From assembly GCF_024495425.1 (NCBI RefSeq), contig NZ_JANHJR010000003.1:186001-250000 (forward strand): DNA of 64,000 nt. The letters run 5' to 3'. Source of the stretch: Haloarchaeobius litoreus. Lineage in GTDB: Archaea; Halobacteriota; Halobacteria; Halobacteriales; Natrialbaceae. Position numbers and translations under genes: made by a program. Positions 16,964 to 25,042 of the stretch are shown one piece after another (the first letter of the stretch is position 1; each line of letters opens with the position of its first letter). The notes beneath the pieces were generated by a model, which was not told the origin of the DNA, did not search any database, and worked only from the letters and a program-made list of their open reading frames with translations.

Positions 16964-18811
16964 CTACCGCCCGTGCTCCGTCACACACGTCGACAGCCCG
17001 ATGCACTCGACGGGCTCGGAGTTGTCCGGCGAGTAGACGACCATCTGTCCCTTCTCCATGTAGGGCACCTTGCTCTCCAGGTTCGGCGGGATGTTCACGG
17101 ACTTGATGGCGTCCTCGTCGCCGAGGTTCAGCACGACCTTGGTGTTCACCTGCTTGAACACCGGGTCGGCGATGTCCTGGGGGTCCTGCGTGATGAGGAA
17201 CAGCCCGAGGCGCTCCTTCCGGCCCTGTTTGGCGGCGTCGGTGAACTTCGAGATGACCTTCCGGGCCTGCACGTTGTCGGCGTCGGTGAGGAAGTTGTGT
17301 GCCTCGTCCATGCCGAGCACGAGCGGCGTCTCCTTGATGCGGTCGTGGGTCGGGTCGTTCGAGAGCTTCTCGTCGACGAGCAGGCTGGCGAGCGCGAGCA
17401 CGACCGTCGTCGTCGCCCGGGTGTCGTTGACGTGGTAGGTCGGGACGACCGAAACCCCGCCGGGGCGGACGAACTCGTGGACGAGCTCGGTGATCGGCCG
17501 GGCGGCCTGGTCGAACACGTCGCCGAAGCCGTAGGTGCGGCGCTTGACGGCGTCGAAGGTCGCCTCGTGGACGCGCCCGGACTCGTCGAGCTCCTCCTTC
17601 AGCGCGGGGTCGTCGAGGAACCGGCGGAACTGCTCGTAGGTGCCCTCGTTCCCGTGCTGGTCGAAGAACCGCTTGAGGAGGTACTTCAGCGCCGGGTACT
17701 GGTTGTCGTTCAGGCCCGCGCTGGCGACGAGCCAGGGGCGCGAGCGCACCATCGAGAACGGCACGGTGAACTCGACCTGCTCGGCGCGGTGGTGGTCGGC
17801 CGCGTAGGTCGCCTGCCCGACCTTCGGGACGAACGCCGTCGTGTCCGAAACGCCACCGTGGGCGACCCCCTCGCGTTCGAGCCGGCGGGCGAACGCGTCG
17901 GTCATCTCCGGGTTGTCGTCGTGCATCTGGGCGTACTCGTCCTGCGGGTCGAACATCACGAGCGCCGGGGTGACGGAGCGGCCGTCCTCCATGGGGTAGG
18001 TACGCTCGTCGGCGACGTACTGCCGGAGGATGTTCTTCGCGCCGTGGGTCTTCCCCGAGCCGGTGCCGCCGGCGACGAGTGTGTGCCGGAAGACGAGCGG
18101 GTCGCCCGAGTCGTAGTCGTCCTTCAGCCGGTAGTCGATGGTCGGCGGCTCCGCATTGGTCGTGACCTTCTCGCCGCCGACGGAGAGGTGGCCGATGAAC
18201 ACGCCGTCCTCGGGCATCTTCAGCCCGGTCTTGATCTCGGAGGTGTCGGCGGCCTCGCGCACGACCGTCTCCGGTTTCGGGACGCGGTCGACCATCCGCC
18301 GGGTGAGCTCGCCGTCCTGCTCGAACAGCACGGCCATCGGCTCCAGCGTCGCCATGAACTTGTAGTCGGCCTCGTCGATGCCGTCGCGGCGCATCGCCCG
18401 CCGTGCGTGTATCTCGGTGGCGTCGTCGGCGTGGAACGCCTGGGCGTACTCCAGCCCGGTGATGCGACAGAACAGCCGTTCGCCGTCGGGGTAGGGGACG
18501 AGCAGGTACGAGCCGATGCGGACGTTCGGCCGGTTGCCCGTCGTGACGTACGCCCGGAGCTGGGTGTCCTCCTCGCGCTCGCAGATCTGCAGGCCCTCGG
18601 AGACCGCGATGGTGCCGATGCCGCGGTCGCTCCCCCGGGGGGAGACGTCGAGCGGTTCGAACTCGTCCTCGCGGGCCGACGAGCCGCCGGTGGGTGTCGG
18701 TTCGCTCTCGCCGCCCGCGCCGCCGTCGTCCGCCGGCGTGCCGTCGTCGCCCGACGACCCGCCCCCGTCGTCGCCGCCATCGAAGTCGCCGAAATCGCCG
18801 AGGTCAGTCAT
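16964..18811 (-). CDS. herA: HerA-type DNA translocase/helicase
   Basis: Hexameric bipolar DNA-pumping ATPase that works with the nuclease NurA in DNA end resection alongside Mre11-Rad50. The 615 residues start with a Gly/Asp-rich acidic stretch (about 1-45), then a HerA barrel domain (about 70-190), then the ATPase core with Walker A GGTGSGKTHGAKN near 245 and Walker B LVLGMDEAHNFL near 505, and a terminal segment LITQDPQDIADP typical of DUF87/HerA sensors. The inner ATG (MTDLGDFG) is preferred over an upstream start. nurA lies 469 nt upstream on the same strand, with a small opposed gene between. Confidence 0.9.
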   Translation of the reverse strand: MTDLGDFGDFDGGDDGGGSSGDDGTPADDGGAGGESEPTPTGGSSAREDEFEPLDVSPRGSDRGIGTIAVSEGLQICEREEDTQLRAYVTTGNRPNVRIGSYLLVPYPDGERLFCRITGLEYAQAFHADDATEIHARRAMRRDGIDEADYKFMATLEPMAVLFEQDGELTRRMVDRVPKPETVVREAADTSEIKTGLKMPEDGVFIGHLSVGGEKVTTNAEPPTIDYRLKDDYDSGDPLVFRHTLVAGGTGSGKTHGAKNILRQYVADERTYPMEDGRSVTPALVMFDPQDEYAQMHDDNPEMTDAFARRLEREGVAHGGVSDTTAFVPKVGQATYAADHHRAEQVEFTVPFSMVRSRPWLVASAGLNDNQYPALKYLLKRFFDQHGNEGTYEQFRRFLDDPALKEELDESGRVHEATFDAVKRRTYGFGDVFDQAARPITELVHEFVRPGGVSVVPTYHVNDTRATTTVVLALASLLVDEKLSNDPTHDRIKETPLVLGMDEAHNFLTDADNVQARKVISKFTDAAKQGRKERLGLFLITQDPQDIADPVFKQVNTKVVLNLGDEDAIKSVNIPPNLESKVPYMEKGQMVVYSPDNSEPVECIGLSTCVTEHGR

Positions 18812-18925
18812 GTCCGGGGCAATGATGCCCGGGGTCAAACCCGTTTCCCATGCTGAGACCATGCTACCTGCCAACAATCCCCGTAGCCCGCGTCCTTATC
18901 CGACCCCGGCACATAGGAGCGGGCC

Positions 18926-19261
18926 ATGTTGCTCGTACGCGGAAGTGCGGCCGACACCGACCTGACGGGGACCATCTACGAACGCGGCGAGGAGGCCCCG
19001 CAGTTCCGGGGTGCCCCCGACGAGGACGCGCCGTACGTCTGGGTCTGTGACGAGTTCTACGCGGTCGAGAGCGGCGGCACGGTACAGCAGGTCGACGGCG
19101 AGACGGTCAACGTCGCCTTCGAGTCCCCGATGCCGCGTGGCTTCGACACGAAGGAGCAGGCCGTCGAGGCGGCCGAAGAGCACGTCCGCACGCAGTTCGC
19201 CCGCATCGGCGTCGACCCCGCCGACGTCGAGGTGACGACGACGAAGGCAGAGCCGGCCTGA
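18926..19261 (+). CDS. Conserved haloarchaeal hypothetical between herA and nurA
   Basis: A 111-residue soluble acidic protein (start MLLVRGSAADTDLTGTIYER; middle YVWVCDEFYAVESGGTVQQV; end EVTTTKAEPA). It looks like a small beta domain followed by a helix (KEQAVEAAEEHVRTQFARIG). No catalytic motif is visible. I think it belongs to an uncharacterised haloarchaeal DUF family but cannot verify which. It is transcribed against herA and nurA, lying exactly in the gap between them. The location suggests, but does not prove, a link with that DNA-repair pair. Confidence 0.75.
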   Translation: MLLVRGSAADTDLTGTIYERGEEAPQFRGAPDEDAPYVWVCDEFYAVESGGTVQQVDGETVNVAFESPMPRGFDTKEQAVEAAEEHVRTQFARIGVDPADVEVTTTKAEPA

Positions 19262-19279
19262 GCACGGCCGGCCTGAGTG

Positions 19280-20539
19280 CTACTCTCCGTCGCCCCAGCG
19301 CACGTCGTCGTAGTTCCGGGCGCGCCGGGCGTCGAAGCTCTCCTCCAGCGTCTCCCGGAGCGCGCGCTTCTCGTCACGACTGATGCGCGCCAGCTCGTCG
19401 GCCTTCGAGACGGCGCGGGGCGGCCCGGACTCGGCGGCGACCTCCTGCATCGCGAACAGCCGGAGCTCCTCGCGCAGGTCTTCGTCCTTCGTGAACGCGT
19501 AGGGCGCTTCGAGCCGGTAGACGATGTCCTCGCGCGGGTCGTACACCATGCAGAAGGTGACCTCGTACTCGGTGTCTTCGAGCCGGCGCTCCACGCCGAG
19601 GGCGTCGCCGTCGGTCGAGAGCGGGCGGTCGACGCCGCCGCGCGAGCGGAACCAGTTCGTGCAGGTGAGCGTGCCGGTGTCGCGCTTGTACTCGCCGTCG
19701 TCGCCCTGCTCGCGGCGTTCGAGCACCCGCGAGAAGAACGCCGAGTCGTCGACCCAGGGGGCCTGCCCGCCCGTCTTCCGGACGACCTGCGTGACGACCT
19801 TCGAGGCGGGGTTCTTGACGAAGCCGACGAGCGGCACGTCACGGGCGACGAACGTCTCGACGAGTTCGACGTAGTTGCCGACGACCTCCTTCGGCTGGTC
19901 CTCCTCGGCCAGCAGCGTCGCCAGCTCGGGGTGGCGGTCGGCCCACTTCAGCAGCCCCTTCGGGTAGAGCGGCCCGTCGAGCACGAGCAGGTCGTCGACG
20001 ACCTCGGCCTGCGTGAGCGCGTGGTGCGACTCGGCGAGGTAGAGCGCCAGCGCGTGGACGACGCCCTCCTCGAACCGGTTGACGTGCGGGGCGTGACGTA
20101 TCTGCGACCGGATGAACCCCTCGTCGCCCATCGACCAGTCGGCCTCGTCCACGTCGACCGTCGCGTCGTTCGTGTGGACGGTCATCACGAGGGTACGCGC
20201 CCGATGCAGCCCGAGGTCCGACGGCGTCGACGACATCGCCGCCTGCGCGATGTCCAGCACCAGCCCGTTCGTGAACGTCGTCGGGTTGATGGTGCCCGAG
20301 TCCAGCCCGTGGACGGTGTCGAACGCCGTCTCCGTCAGCGCCACGTCCTCGACCGGTGCCGAGTGCCTGGCCAGCCCGTCGAGCGGTTCGAGCACCGTCC
20401 GGCCGTCGTGGACCAGCGGGTCGAGGAACTCGTTCCAGACGGTCTCCGCGAACTCCCGGTGGTCCGACTCGTCCACGTCGTACCGGATGCGGCGGGCCAG
20501 CTCCGCGATGCCGTCGAAGTGCACCGGGTCGAGCGTCAT
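19280..20539 (-). CDS. nurA: NurA 5'-3' nuclease
   Basis: A 419-residue NurA-domain nuclease, the partner of HerA in double-strand break resection. The N-terminal third has the conserved Asp-containing segment DTVHGLDSGTINPTT (near residue 75), which corresponds to the metal-binding DGS region; a second acidic motif LLVLDGPLYPKG lies near 195, and VPLVGFVKNPASKVV near 245 is a further conserved block. The start MTLDPVHFDGI is chosen over a long basic extension. Its neighbour herA on the same strand supports the assignment. Confidence 0.88.
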   Translation of the reverse strand: MTLDPVHFDGIAELARRIRYDVDESDHREFAETVWNEFLDPLVHDGRTVLEPLDGLARHSAPVEDVALTETAFDTVHGLDSGTINPTTFTNGLVLDIAQAAMSSTPSDLGLHRARTLVMTVHTNDATVDVDEADWSMGDEGFIRSQIRHAPHVNRFEEGVVHALALYLAESHHALTQAEVVDDLLVLDGPLYPKGLLKWADRHPELATLLAEEDQPKEVVGNYVELVETFVARDVPLVGFVKNPASKVVTQVVRKTGGQAPWVDDSAFFSRVLERREQGDDGEYKRDTGTLTCTNWFRSRGGVDRPLSTDGDALGVERRLEDTEYEVTFCMVYDPREDIVYRLEAPYAFTKDEDLREELRLFAMQEVAAESGPPRAVSKADELARISRDEKRALRETLEESFDARRARNYDDVRWGDGE

Positions 20540-20642
20540 ATCCCGGCGGTTCTCCCGCAGCGGGTAAAAACCGACGGTTAACTCGGTTCCGTGTTCAAAT
20601 TTATCAACGGCCTTATGTTTCGGCGCGTCGCAGCTAGTCGTG

Positions 20643-20900
20643 ATGCCAGACCTGGGTGCAGACCCCGTCCAGACCGGCGACGACGCGGAGTACGATTGGC
20701 GGCGGACCGACGACGGCGTCCGCATCTTCGACCCCGACAACCCCGACGCCTGGGTCGAGATGTCGTTCGAAGCCGGCGTCGACCCCGAGCACCGCCTGTT
20801 CATGGTCTGCGACGACTGCGGGGCCGTCTTCGCCCAGCGGACGCGACCCGGGAACGGGTCGCGCTGTGGCGACTGCGGTGCCGAGTTCGTGTCCGAGTAA
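20643..20900 (+). CDS. Small zinc-binding protein (DUF7129-like)
   Basis: An 85-residue protein with an N-terminal beta region (WRRTDDGVRIFDPDNPDAWVEMSF) and a C-terminal zinc ribbon, CDDC and CGDC 20 residues apart, ending GAEFVSE. A GTG directly precedes the ATG; I use the ATG. The AT-rich stretch 20598-20620 upstream probably holds its promoter, divergent from nurA. Function unknown; I believe it matches a haloarchaeal DUF7129-type family. Confidence 0.78.
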   Translation: MPDLGADPVQTGDDAEYDWRRTDDGVRIFDPDNPDAWVEMSFEAGVDPEHRLFMVCDDCGAVFAQRTRPGNGSRCGDCGAEFVSE

Positions 20901-20981
20901 CTCGTCTTCGTTCTGTTTCACCGTTCCTCGTGGCGTGGGTGCGCCTGTTGCGTGAGTCGGGGGATCGACTGGCGACACGAA

Positions 20982-21186
20982 CAGCCAGAAAGCCCCGGCG
21001 TGCTACGCTCCCGGGACTGGCGAGACTCCTTCGTCGTCTCGCTGCCCTCCGCTCGCAAGCTCGCGGAGAACTCGCTGCGGTCCTCGCTCCGCTGCGGTCC
21101 TTGCTTCGTCCGGGTTCGCGTAGCCCGCCGCCCCTTTCAGTCCCACCCCGCACCGCACCGCGACCGCACCGCGACCGCACCGCGCT
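20982..21186. repeat. Dispersed stem-loop element, copy 1
   Basis: Fills much of the 417-base gap before gpmI. Conserved left flank CAGCCAGAAAGCCCC (20982-20996) is followed by arm GGCGTGCTACGC (20997-21008); the matching arm GCGTAGCCCGCC (21118-21129) pairs with one mismatch and is followed by the right flank CCCCTTTCAGTCCCACCCC. The loop is 109 nt and holds two CTGCGGTCCT(C/T)G motifs. A short tandem repeat built on CACCGCGACCG follows. Two more copies lie at 38.3 and 53.7 kb with different arm sequences. No coding potential is evident. Confidence 0.8.
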
Positions 21187-21317
21187 AGCCCTCCCCCTCG
21201 ACACCCACGCGCCTGCCGGCGCGGGGTGTCTTGGCCGTGTGACTGGTGACGGCGTCGGCGAACCACATACGAGGGGCGAACGAACGATTCATTGAGCAGA
21301 CCCACGACACCTCGAAC

Positions 21318-22892
21318 ATGAAGGCGGCACTCGTGATCCTCGACGGCTGGGGCCTGAACGACGACCCGGGCGACCACAGGGACGCCGTCGCGGCGGCCCA
21401 CACGCCGGTGTTCGACCGGATCAGCCGGGAGGGCGCGTACGGTAGACTAGCGGTGACGGGCCGGCGCGTGGGCCTCCCAGGCGGGCAGATGGGAAACTCG
21501 GAGGTCGGGCATCTGAACATCGGCGCGGGTCGGGTGGTGATGCAGGAGTACACGCGCATCGAGGACGCCATCGCGCGCTGGCGCGGGGACGCGGACGCAC
21601 CCGTGGACGATGCGGACGGCGCGTTCGACGAGAACGAGGCCATCACGTCGGCGTTCGACCACGCAGACGAGCACGGCGGCCGGGTGCACCTCATGGGCCT
21701 CGTCAGCGATGGGGGCGTCCACTCCTCGCAGGCACACCTCCACGCGCTCATCGAGCTGGCCGCGGAGCGGGGCACCCCGGCGGTCACCCACGCGTTCACC
21801 GACGGGCGGGACACGCCGCCGAGGTCGGGCGCGGGCTATCTCGCCGAGCTCGAATCCGTCGTCGCGGAGTACGGCACGGGCGACGTCGCCAGCGTCACCG
21901 GCCGGTACTACGCGATGGACCGCGACCGGAACTGGGAGCGCACGCGGGCGGCGTACGACGCCATCGTCGAGCGCGAGGCCGAGCACCACGCCGAGACGGC
22001 GGTGGCGGCCGTCGAGGCGAGCTACGACCGGGGCGACACCGACGAGTTCGTCGAGGCGACGACGGTCGGCGAGCACGCCGGGGTCGACGACGGCGACGCC
22101 GTCCTCCTCTTCAACTTCCGGTCGGACCGCGCGCGCCAGCTGACCCGGCTGCTCGCCGACATCGAGCCCGAGGACGAGTCCGTCGCGAACTGGCCGGACC
22201 CGCCCGCGGTGCGGGTCGTGACGATGACTGAGTACGACGGGACGTTCGGCCTGCCCGTCGCGTTCGCCCCGCGCCAGCCGGCCGACACCCTCGGAGAGGT
22301 CGTCTCCGAGGCTGGGCTCACGCAGCTCCGGCTCGCGGAGTCGGAGAAGTACGCCCACGTCACCTACTTCCTCAACGGCGGCCGGGAGGTCGAGTTCCCC
22401 GGCGAGTCACGCGAGATAATCGAGAGCCCGGACGTGCCGACGTACGACGAGACGCCGGAGATGAGCGCGGAGGCGGTGACCGACACCGCCATCCGGTACA
22501 TCGAGCGCGACGACCCGGACGTGCTCGTGCTAAACTACGCGAACCCGGACATGGTGGGCCACACGGGCGACTACCGCGCGGCCGTGGCGGCCGTGGAGGC
22601 GGTCGACACCCAGCTCGGGCGGCTGCTCGCGGCCGTCGAGGCGGCCGACGGGCACGCCATCGTGACGGCCGACCACGGCAACGCCGACGACATGGGCACC
22701 GAGGACGACCCGCACACGGCGCACACGTACAACGACGTGCCGTTCGTCTACCTCTCGCCCGACGGCGACGACGGCGGGACGCAGGTCCATCAGGGTGGCT
22801 CGCTCTGTGACGTCGCGCCGACGCTGCTCGCGCTGGCCGGGGTCGACCAGCCGGCCGCGATGACCGGCCGGAGTCTGCTGGACGACGCCTGA
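21318..22892 (+). CDS. gpmI: 2,3-bisphosphoglycerate-independent phosphoglycerate mutase
   Basis: Glycolytic/gluconeogenic interconversion of 3- and 2-phosphoglycerate; a two-Mn2+ enzyme of the alkaline phosphatase superfamily. The 524 residues show LVILDGWGLN at the start, the phosphoserine site GGQMGNSEVGHLNIGAGR near residue 60, GGVHSSQAHLHAL near 130, the arginine-rich phosphoglycerate pocket NFRSDRARQLTRLL near 260, NYANPDMVGHTGD near 415 and TADHGNADDM near 455. The ATG at 21318 is chosen because it opens directly on the conserved MKAALVILDGWG. Confidence 0.96.
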   Translation: MKAALVILDGWGLNDDPGDHRDAVAAAHTPVFDRISREGAYGRLAVTGRRVGLPGGQMGNSEVGHLNIGAGRVVMQEYTRIEDAIARWRGDADAPVDDADGAFDENEAITSAFDHADEHGGRVHLMGLVSDGGVHSSQAHLHALIELAAERGTPAVTHAFTDGRDTPPRSGAGYLAELESVVAEYGTGDVASVTGRYYAMDRDRNWERTRAAYDAIVEREAEHHAETAVAAVEASYDRGDTDEFVEATTVGEHAGVDDGDAVLLFNFRSDRARQLTRLLADIEPEDESVANWPDPPAVRVVTMTEYDGTFGLPVAFAPRQPADTLGEVVSEAGLTQLRLAESEKYAHVTYFLNGGREVEFPGESREIIESPDVPTYDETPEMSAEAVTDTAIRYIERDDPDVLVLNYANPDMVGHTGDYRAAVAAVEAVDTQLGRLLAAVEAADGHAIVTADHGNADDMGTEDDPHTAHTYNDVPFVYLSPDGDDGGTQVHQGGSLCDVAPTLLALAGVDQPAAMTGRSLLDDA

Positions 22893-22912
22893 GTCGGCCG
22901 CCGCCGGTGGTC

Positions 22913-23377
22913 TCAGCGGGACGTCGGACTCTCCTCGCGGGCGGACAGCTCGTCGGGGACCAGCCGGAGGAACTGGAACGCCACGTCGCTCGTCGGTGCG
23001 CCGAAGATGTCGACGAGCGGGATCGTGACGCGGTCGAGTGCAGCGAGGCTCTCGGTCGCGACGTCGTCGCGCTCGATGTCCGCCAGGGTGCCCTTCGCGA
23101 CGACGCTCTGCCAGTCCCCGTCCTCCTCATCGCCGCCGTCACGCCCGTACACGACGAACGTCACGGCCCGGCCGTCGAGCTCGCCCTTCTCGCGGTCCTC
23201 CCCGACGGCCAGCCGGAAGTAGAACGTGGACTCGACGGCGTCGTAGCCGTAGGAGACGGGGATCGCGTGCGGTGCGTCGGCCTCGTCCGTCGAGAGCGAG
23301 AGCACGCCGGTCCCGCCGGTGCCGAGGAACGCGTCGCGGTCCTCGACAGACATCGTCACGGGGCTGTTGTCGTCCAT
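22913..23377 (-). CDS. Pyridoxamine 5'-phosphate oxidase-like flavin split-barrel protein
   Basis: A 154-residue FMN-binding split-barrel protein of the pyridoxamine oxidase-like group common in haloarchaea. Readable parts are the N-terminal helix SVEDRDAFLGTGGTGVLSL, the strand AIPVSYGYD, a strand pair STFYFRLAVGEDREK and VTFVVYGRDG, and the C-terminal QFLRLVPDELSAREE. These proteins bind flavin or F420-like cofactors; the substrate here is unknown. The ATG at 23377 is preferred to an upstream start that adds 13 residues not conserved in the family. Confidence 0.82.
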   Translation of the reverse strand: MDDNSPVTMSVEDRDAFLGTGGTGVLSLSTDEADAPHAIPVSYGYDAVESTFYFRLAVGEDREKGELDGRAVTFVVYGRDGGDEEDGDWQSVVAKGTLADIERDDVATESLAALDRVTIPLVDIFGAPTSDVAFQFLRLVPDELSAREESPTSR

Positions 23378-23455
23378 ATGTGAGATATCGGCGTCCGGAC
23401 CCATAAATCGCGCCACAGAAGCATCTCCTCGCTGTCAAAACTGCGTGGGATGGCC

Positions 23456-24691
23456 TCAGTCCGCCGGGCGCGGCTCCGTCTCGCCCGTCGCGACGAGGCC
23501 ACCGAGACCGACCACGCCGGCGAGCGCGAGCAGCACCGCACCGATGCCCGCCAGCGCGAGGTACGGCGACAGGTCGGCGACCGCGCCGAGCGCGACACCG
23601 AAGGGGATGGCGACGACGGCGTTGACCATCGAGACACCGGAGAGCGTCGTGGCGCGGCCGGCCGTCGCCACGCGGTCGTTGACGTACTCGTTGGCGAGCG
23701 TCTCCGTCGGCGTCCGGACCGCGCGGACCAGCACGAACGCCGGCAGGGCGACGACCGGCGCGAACCAGACCGCCGCGAGGAACCCGCCGAGGACGGCCGG
23801 CGCGAGGACGAGCCACCCGTCGAAGCCGAAGCGGTCCCGGAGCCACGCCGACCGGTCGCTCGCGACCGCGGCGAGCAGGGTGAACCCGGCGTAGAGCCAG
23901 CCGAGCCACGCCGCCGGGACGCCGAGGTCCACGGCGACGGGCTGGGTCAGCCGCCCCGTCGCGCTCACGACGGCCAGCACGACCGCCACCCAGAGCACGA
24001 CGCCCCGGAGCTCGACCGAGAGCAGGCGCTCGCGCAGCACCGGCAGCGCCTCGAACGCGGTCAACCGGTCGTCGGCGGCCACGTCGACCGCCGGCATCGT
24101 CGCCAGCACGACCGCGCCGACCGCCCACAGCACGCCCGTCAGCAGGAACGGCAGCCGGAAGCTCACCGTCCCGAGGTAGCCGCCGAGGACCGCAGCCGCC
24201 GCGCCCGCGCCCAGCTTCAGCGACTGCCCGCGACCCCGGTAGTGGGCGAACGCGTCGGCGTCGCCCTGTCGCTCCAGCGTCTCGTACAGCCAGGCGTCGG
24301 TGCTCCCCGACATGAGCGTCGAACCCAGCGCCCAGAGCAGGTAGACGGCGGCGAACGCGGCGAACGTCGAGACGAGCCCCATCACCACGACGGCGGCGGC
24401 CCGGAGCGCGTTGCCGACCACGAGGCTGTTGCGCCAGCCCATCCGGTCGCCGACGTAGCCCGTCGGTATCTCGCCGGCGGTGAGACCGACCCACCAGATG
24501 GCGTCGAGCAGCATGATCTCGGTGTAGCTGAGGTGCTGGGCGCGCAGGAACAGCACCCAGACGGGGACCGTCAGCCCGGCCGTCGCCGTCAGCTTGTAGA
24601 GGTAGTACTTCGCGACGGGACCGGAGGGGAGGGCCGAAGCGGAGGGGAGGGCTGGGCGGCTCACACTCCAATTTCGACGGACACGGCCCAT
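23456..24691 (-). CDS. MFS transporter
   Basis: A 411-residue membrane protein with about twelve helices, of the major facilitator superfamily. The loop 2-3 signature resembles GYVGDRMGWRNSLVVG near residue 80. The first helix region is YKLTATAGLTVPVWVLFLR. The N-terminus has 8-25 residues of low complexity; a GTG eight codons in (VSRPALP) is an alternative start. The substrate is unknown. A 19-bp palindrome lies about 70 nt upstream and could control this gene. Confidence 0.85.
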   Translation of the reverse strand: MGRVRRNWSVSRPALPSASALPSGPVAKYYLYKLTATAGLTVPVWVLFLRAQHLSYTEIMLLDAIWWVGLTAGEIPTGYVGDRMGWRNSLVVGNALRAAAVVVMGLVSTFAAFAAVYLLWALGSTLMSGSTDAWLYETLERQGDADAFAHYRGRGQSLKLGAGAAAAVLGGYLGTVSFRLPFLLTGVLWAVGAVVLATMPAVDVAADDRLTAFEALPVLRERLLSVELRGVVLWVAVVLAVVSATGRLTQPVAVDLGVPAAWLGWLYAGFTLLAAVASDRSAWLRDRFGFDGWLVLAPAVLGGFLAAVWFAPVVALPAFVLVRAVRTPTETLANEYVNDRVATAGRATTLSGVSMVNAVVAIPFGVALGAVADLSPYLALAGIGAVLLALAGVVGLGGLVATGETEPRPAD

Positions 24692-24761
24692 AGGCGTTCC
24701 CTGAAGCGCGATTTTGTACCGTGGTTGATAGGACTCGGTAGCGGCTGTACCTCCGTTCGAG

Positions 24762-24780
24762 GTTTACAGATATTGTAAAC
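24762..24780. promoter_or_regulatory. 19-bp inverted repeat GTTTAC-N7-GTAAAC (site 1)
   Basis: GTTTACAGATATTGTAAAC lies upstream of the MFS gene and also upstream of the winged-helix gene at 25043. The arms pair over 7 bp. A near-identical half-site layout occurs at 56098-56116. It is likely an operator for a dimeric regulator. Confidence 0.45.
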
Positions 24781-24827
24781 TCACGTCGGCGACATCGTCC
24801 GACCAGCCGGGTGGCGCGCGGCTGTCT

Positions 24828-24879
24828 CGGAATCGCTCCGCGATTCCGATGGCCAGCGAGAGCTTGCTCTCAGGCTGGC
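24828..24879. repeat. Tandem hairpins in the MFS/regulator intergenic region
   Basis: CGGAATCG-ctccg-CGATTCCG (24828-24848) is followed by a nested hairpin: GCCAGC-GAGAGC-tt-GCTCTC-ag-GCTGGC (24852-24879). After it comes a low-complexity run of GAGCGAGT-like units to about 24975. This occupies most of the 351-base gap; no gene is seen there. Confidence 0.5.
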
Positions 24880-25042
24880 GAACGTGCCGAGCGGTGCGCG
24901 GTTCGGAGCGAGTGCGAGCGAGTGAGTACCGCGATGCGAACGGGGAGCGCTAGCGACCCGTGAGCGCAGCGAGGCCCCCGAATCCACCCACACAACACCC
25001 AGACGACTTTACCGGACAACACCAATCCAAGACACGAACCAG

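Noticed and set aside
21131-21149. Similarity of the reverse complement of the element flank (GTGGGACTGAAAGGGG) to the 3' end of archaeal CRISPR repeats
   Set aside because: Only a few bases agree, there is a single unit per locus, no spacers and no cas genes.
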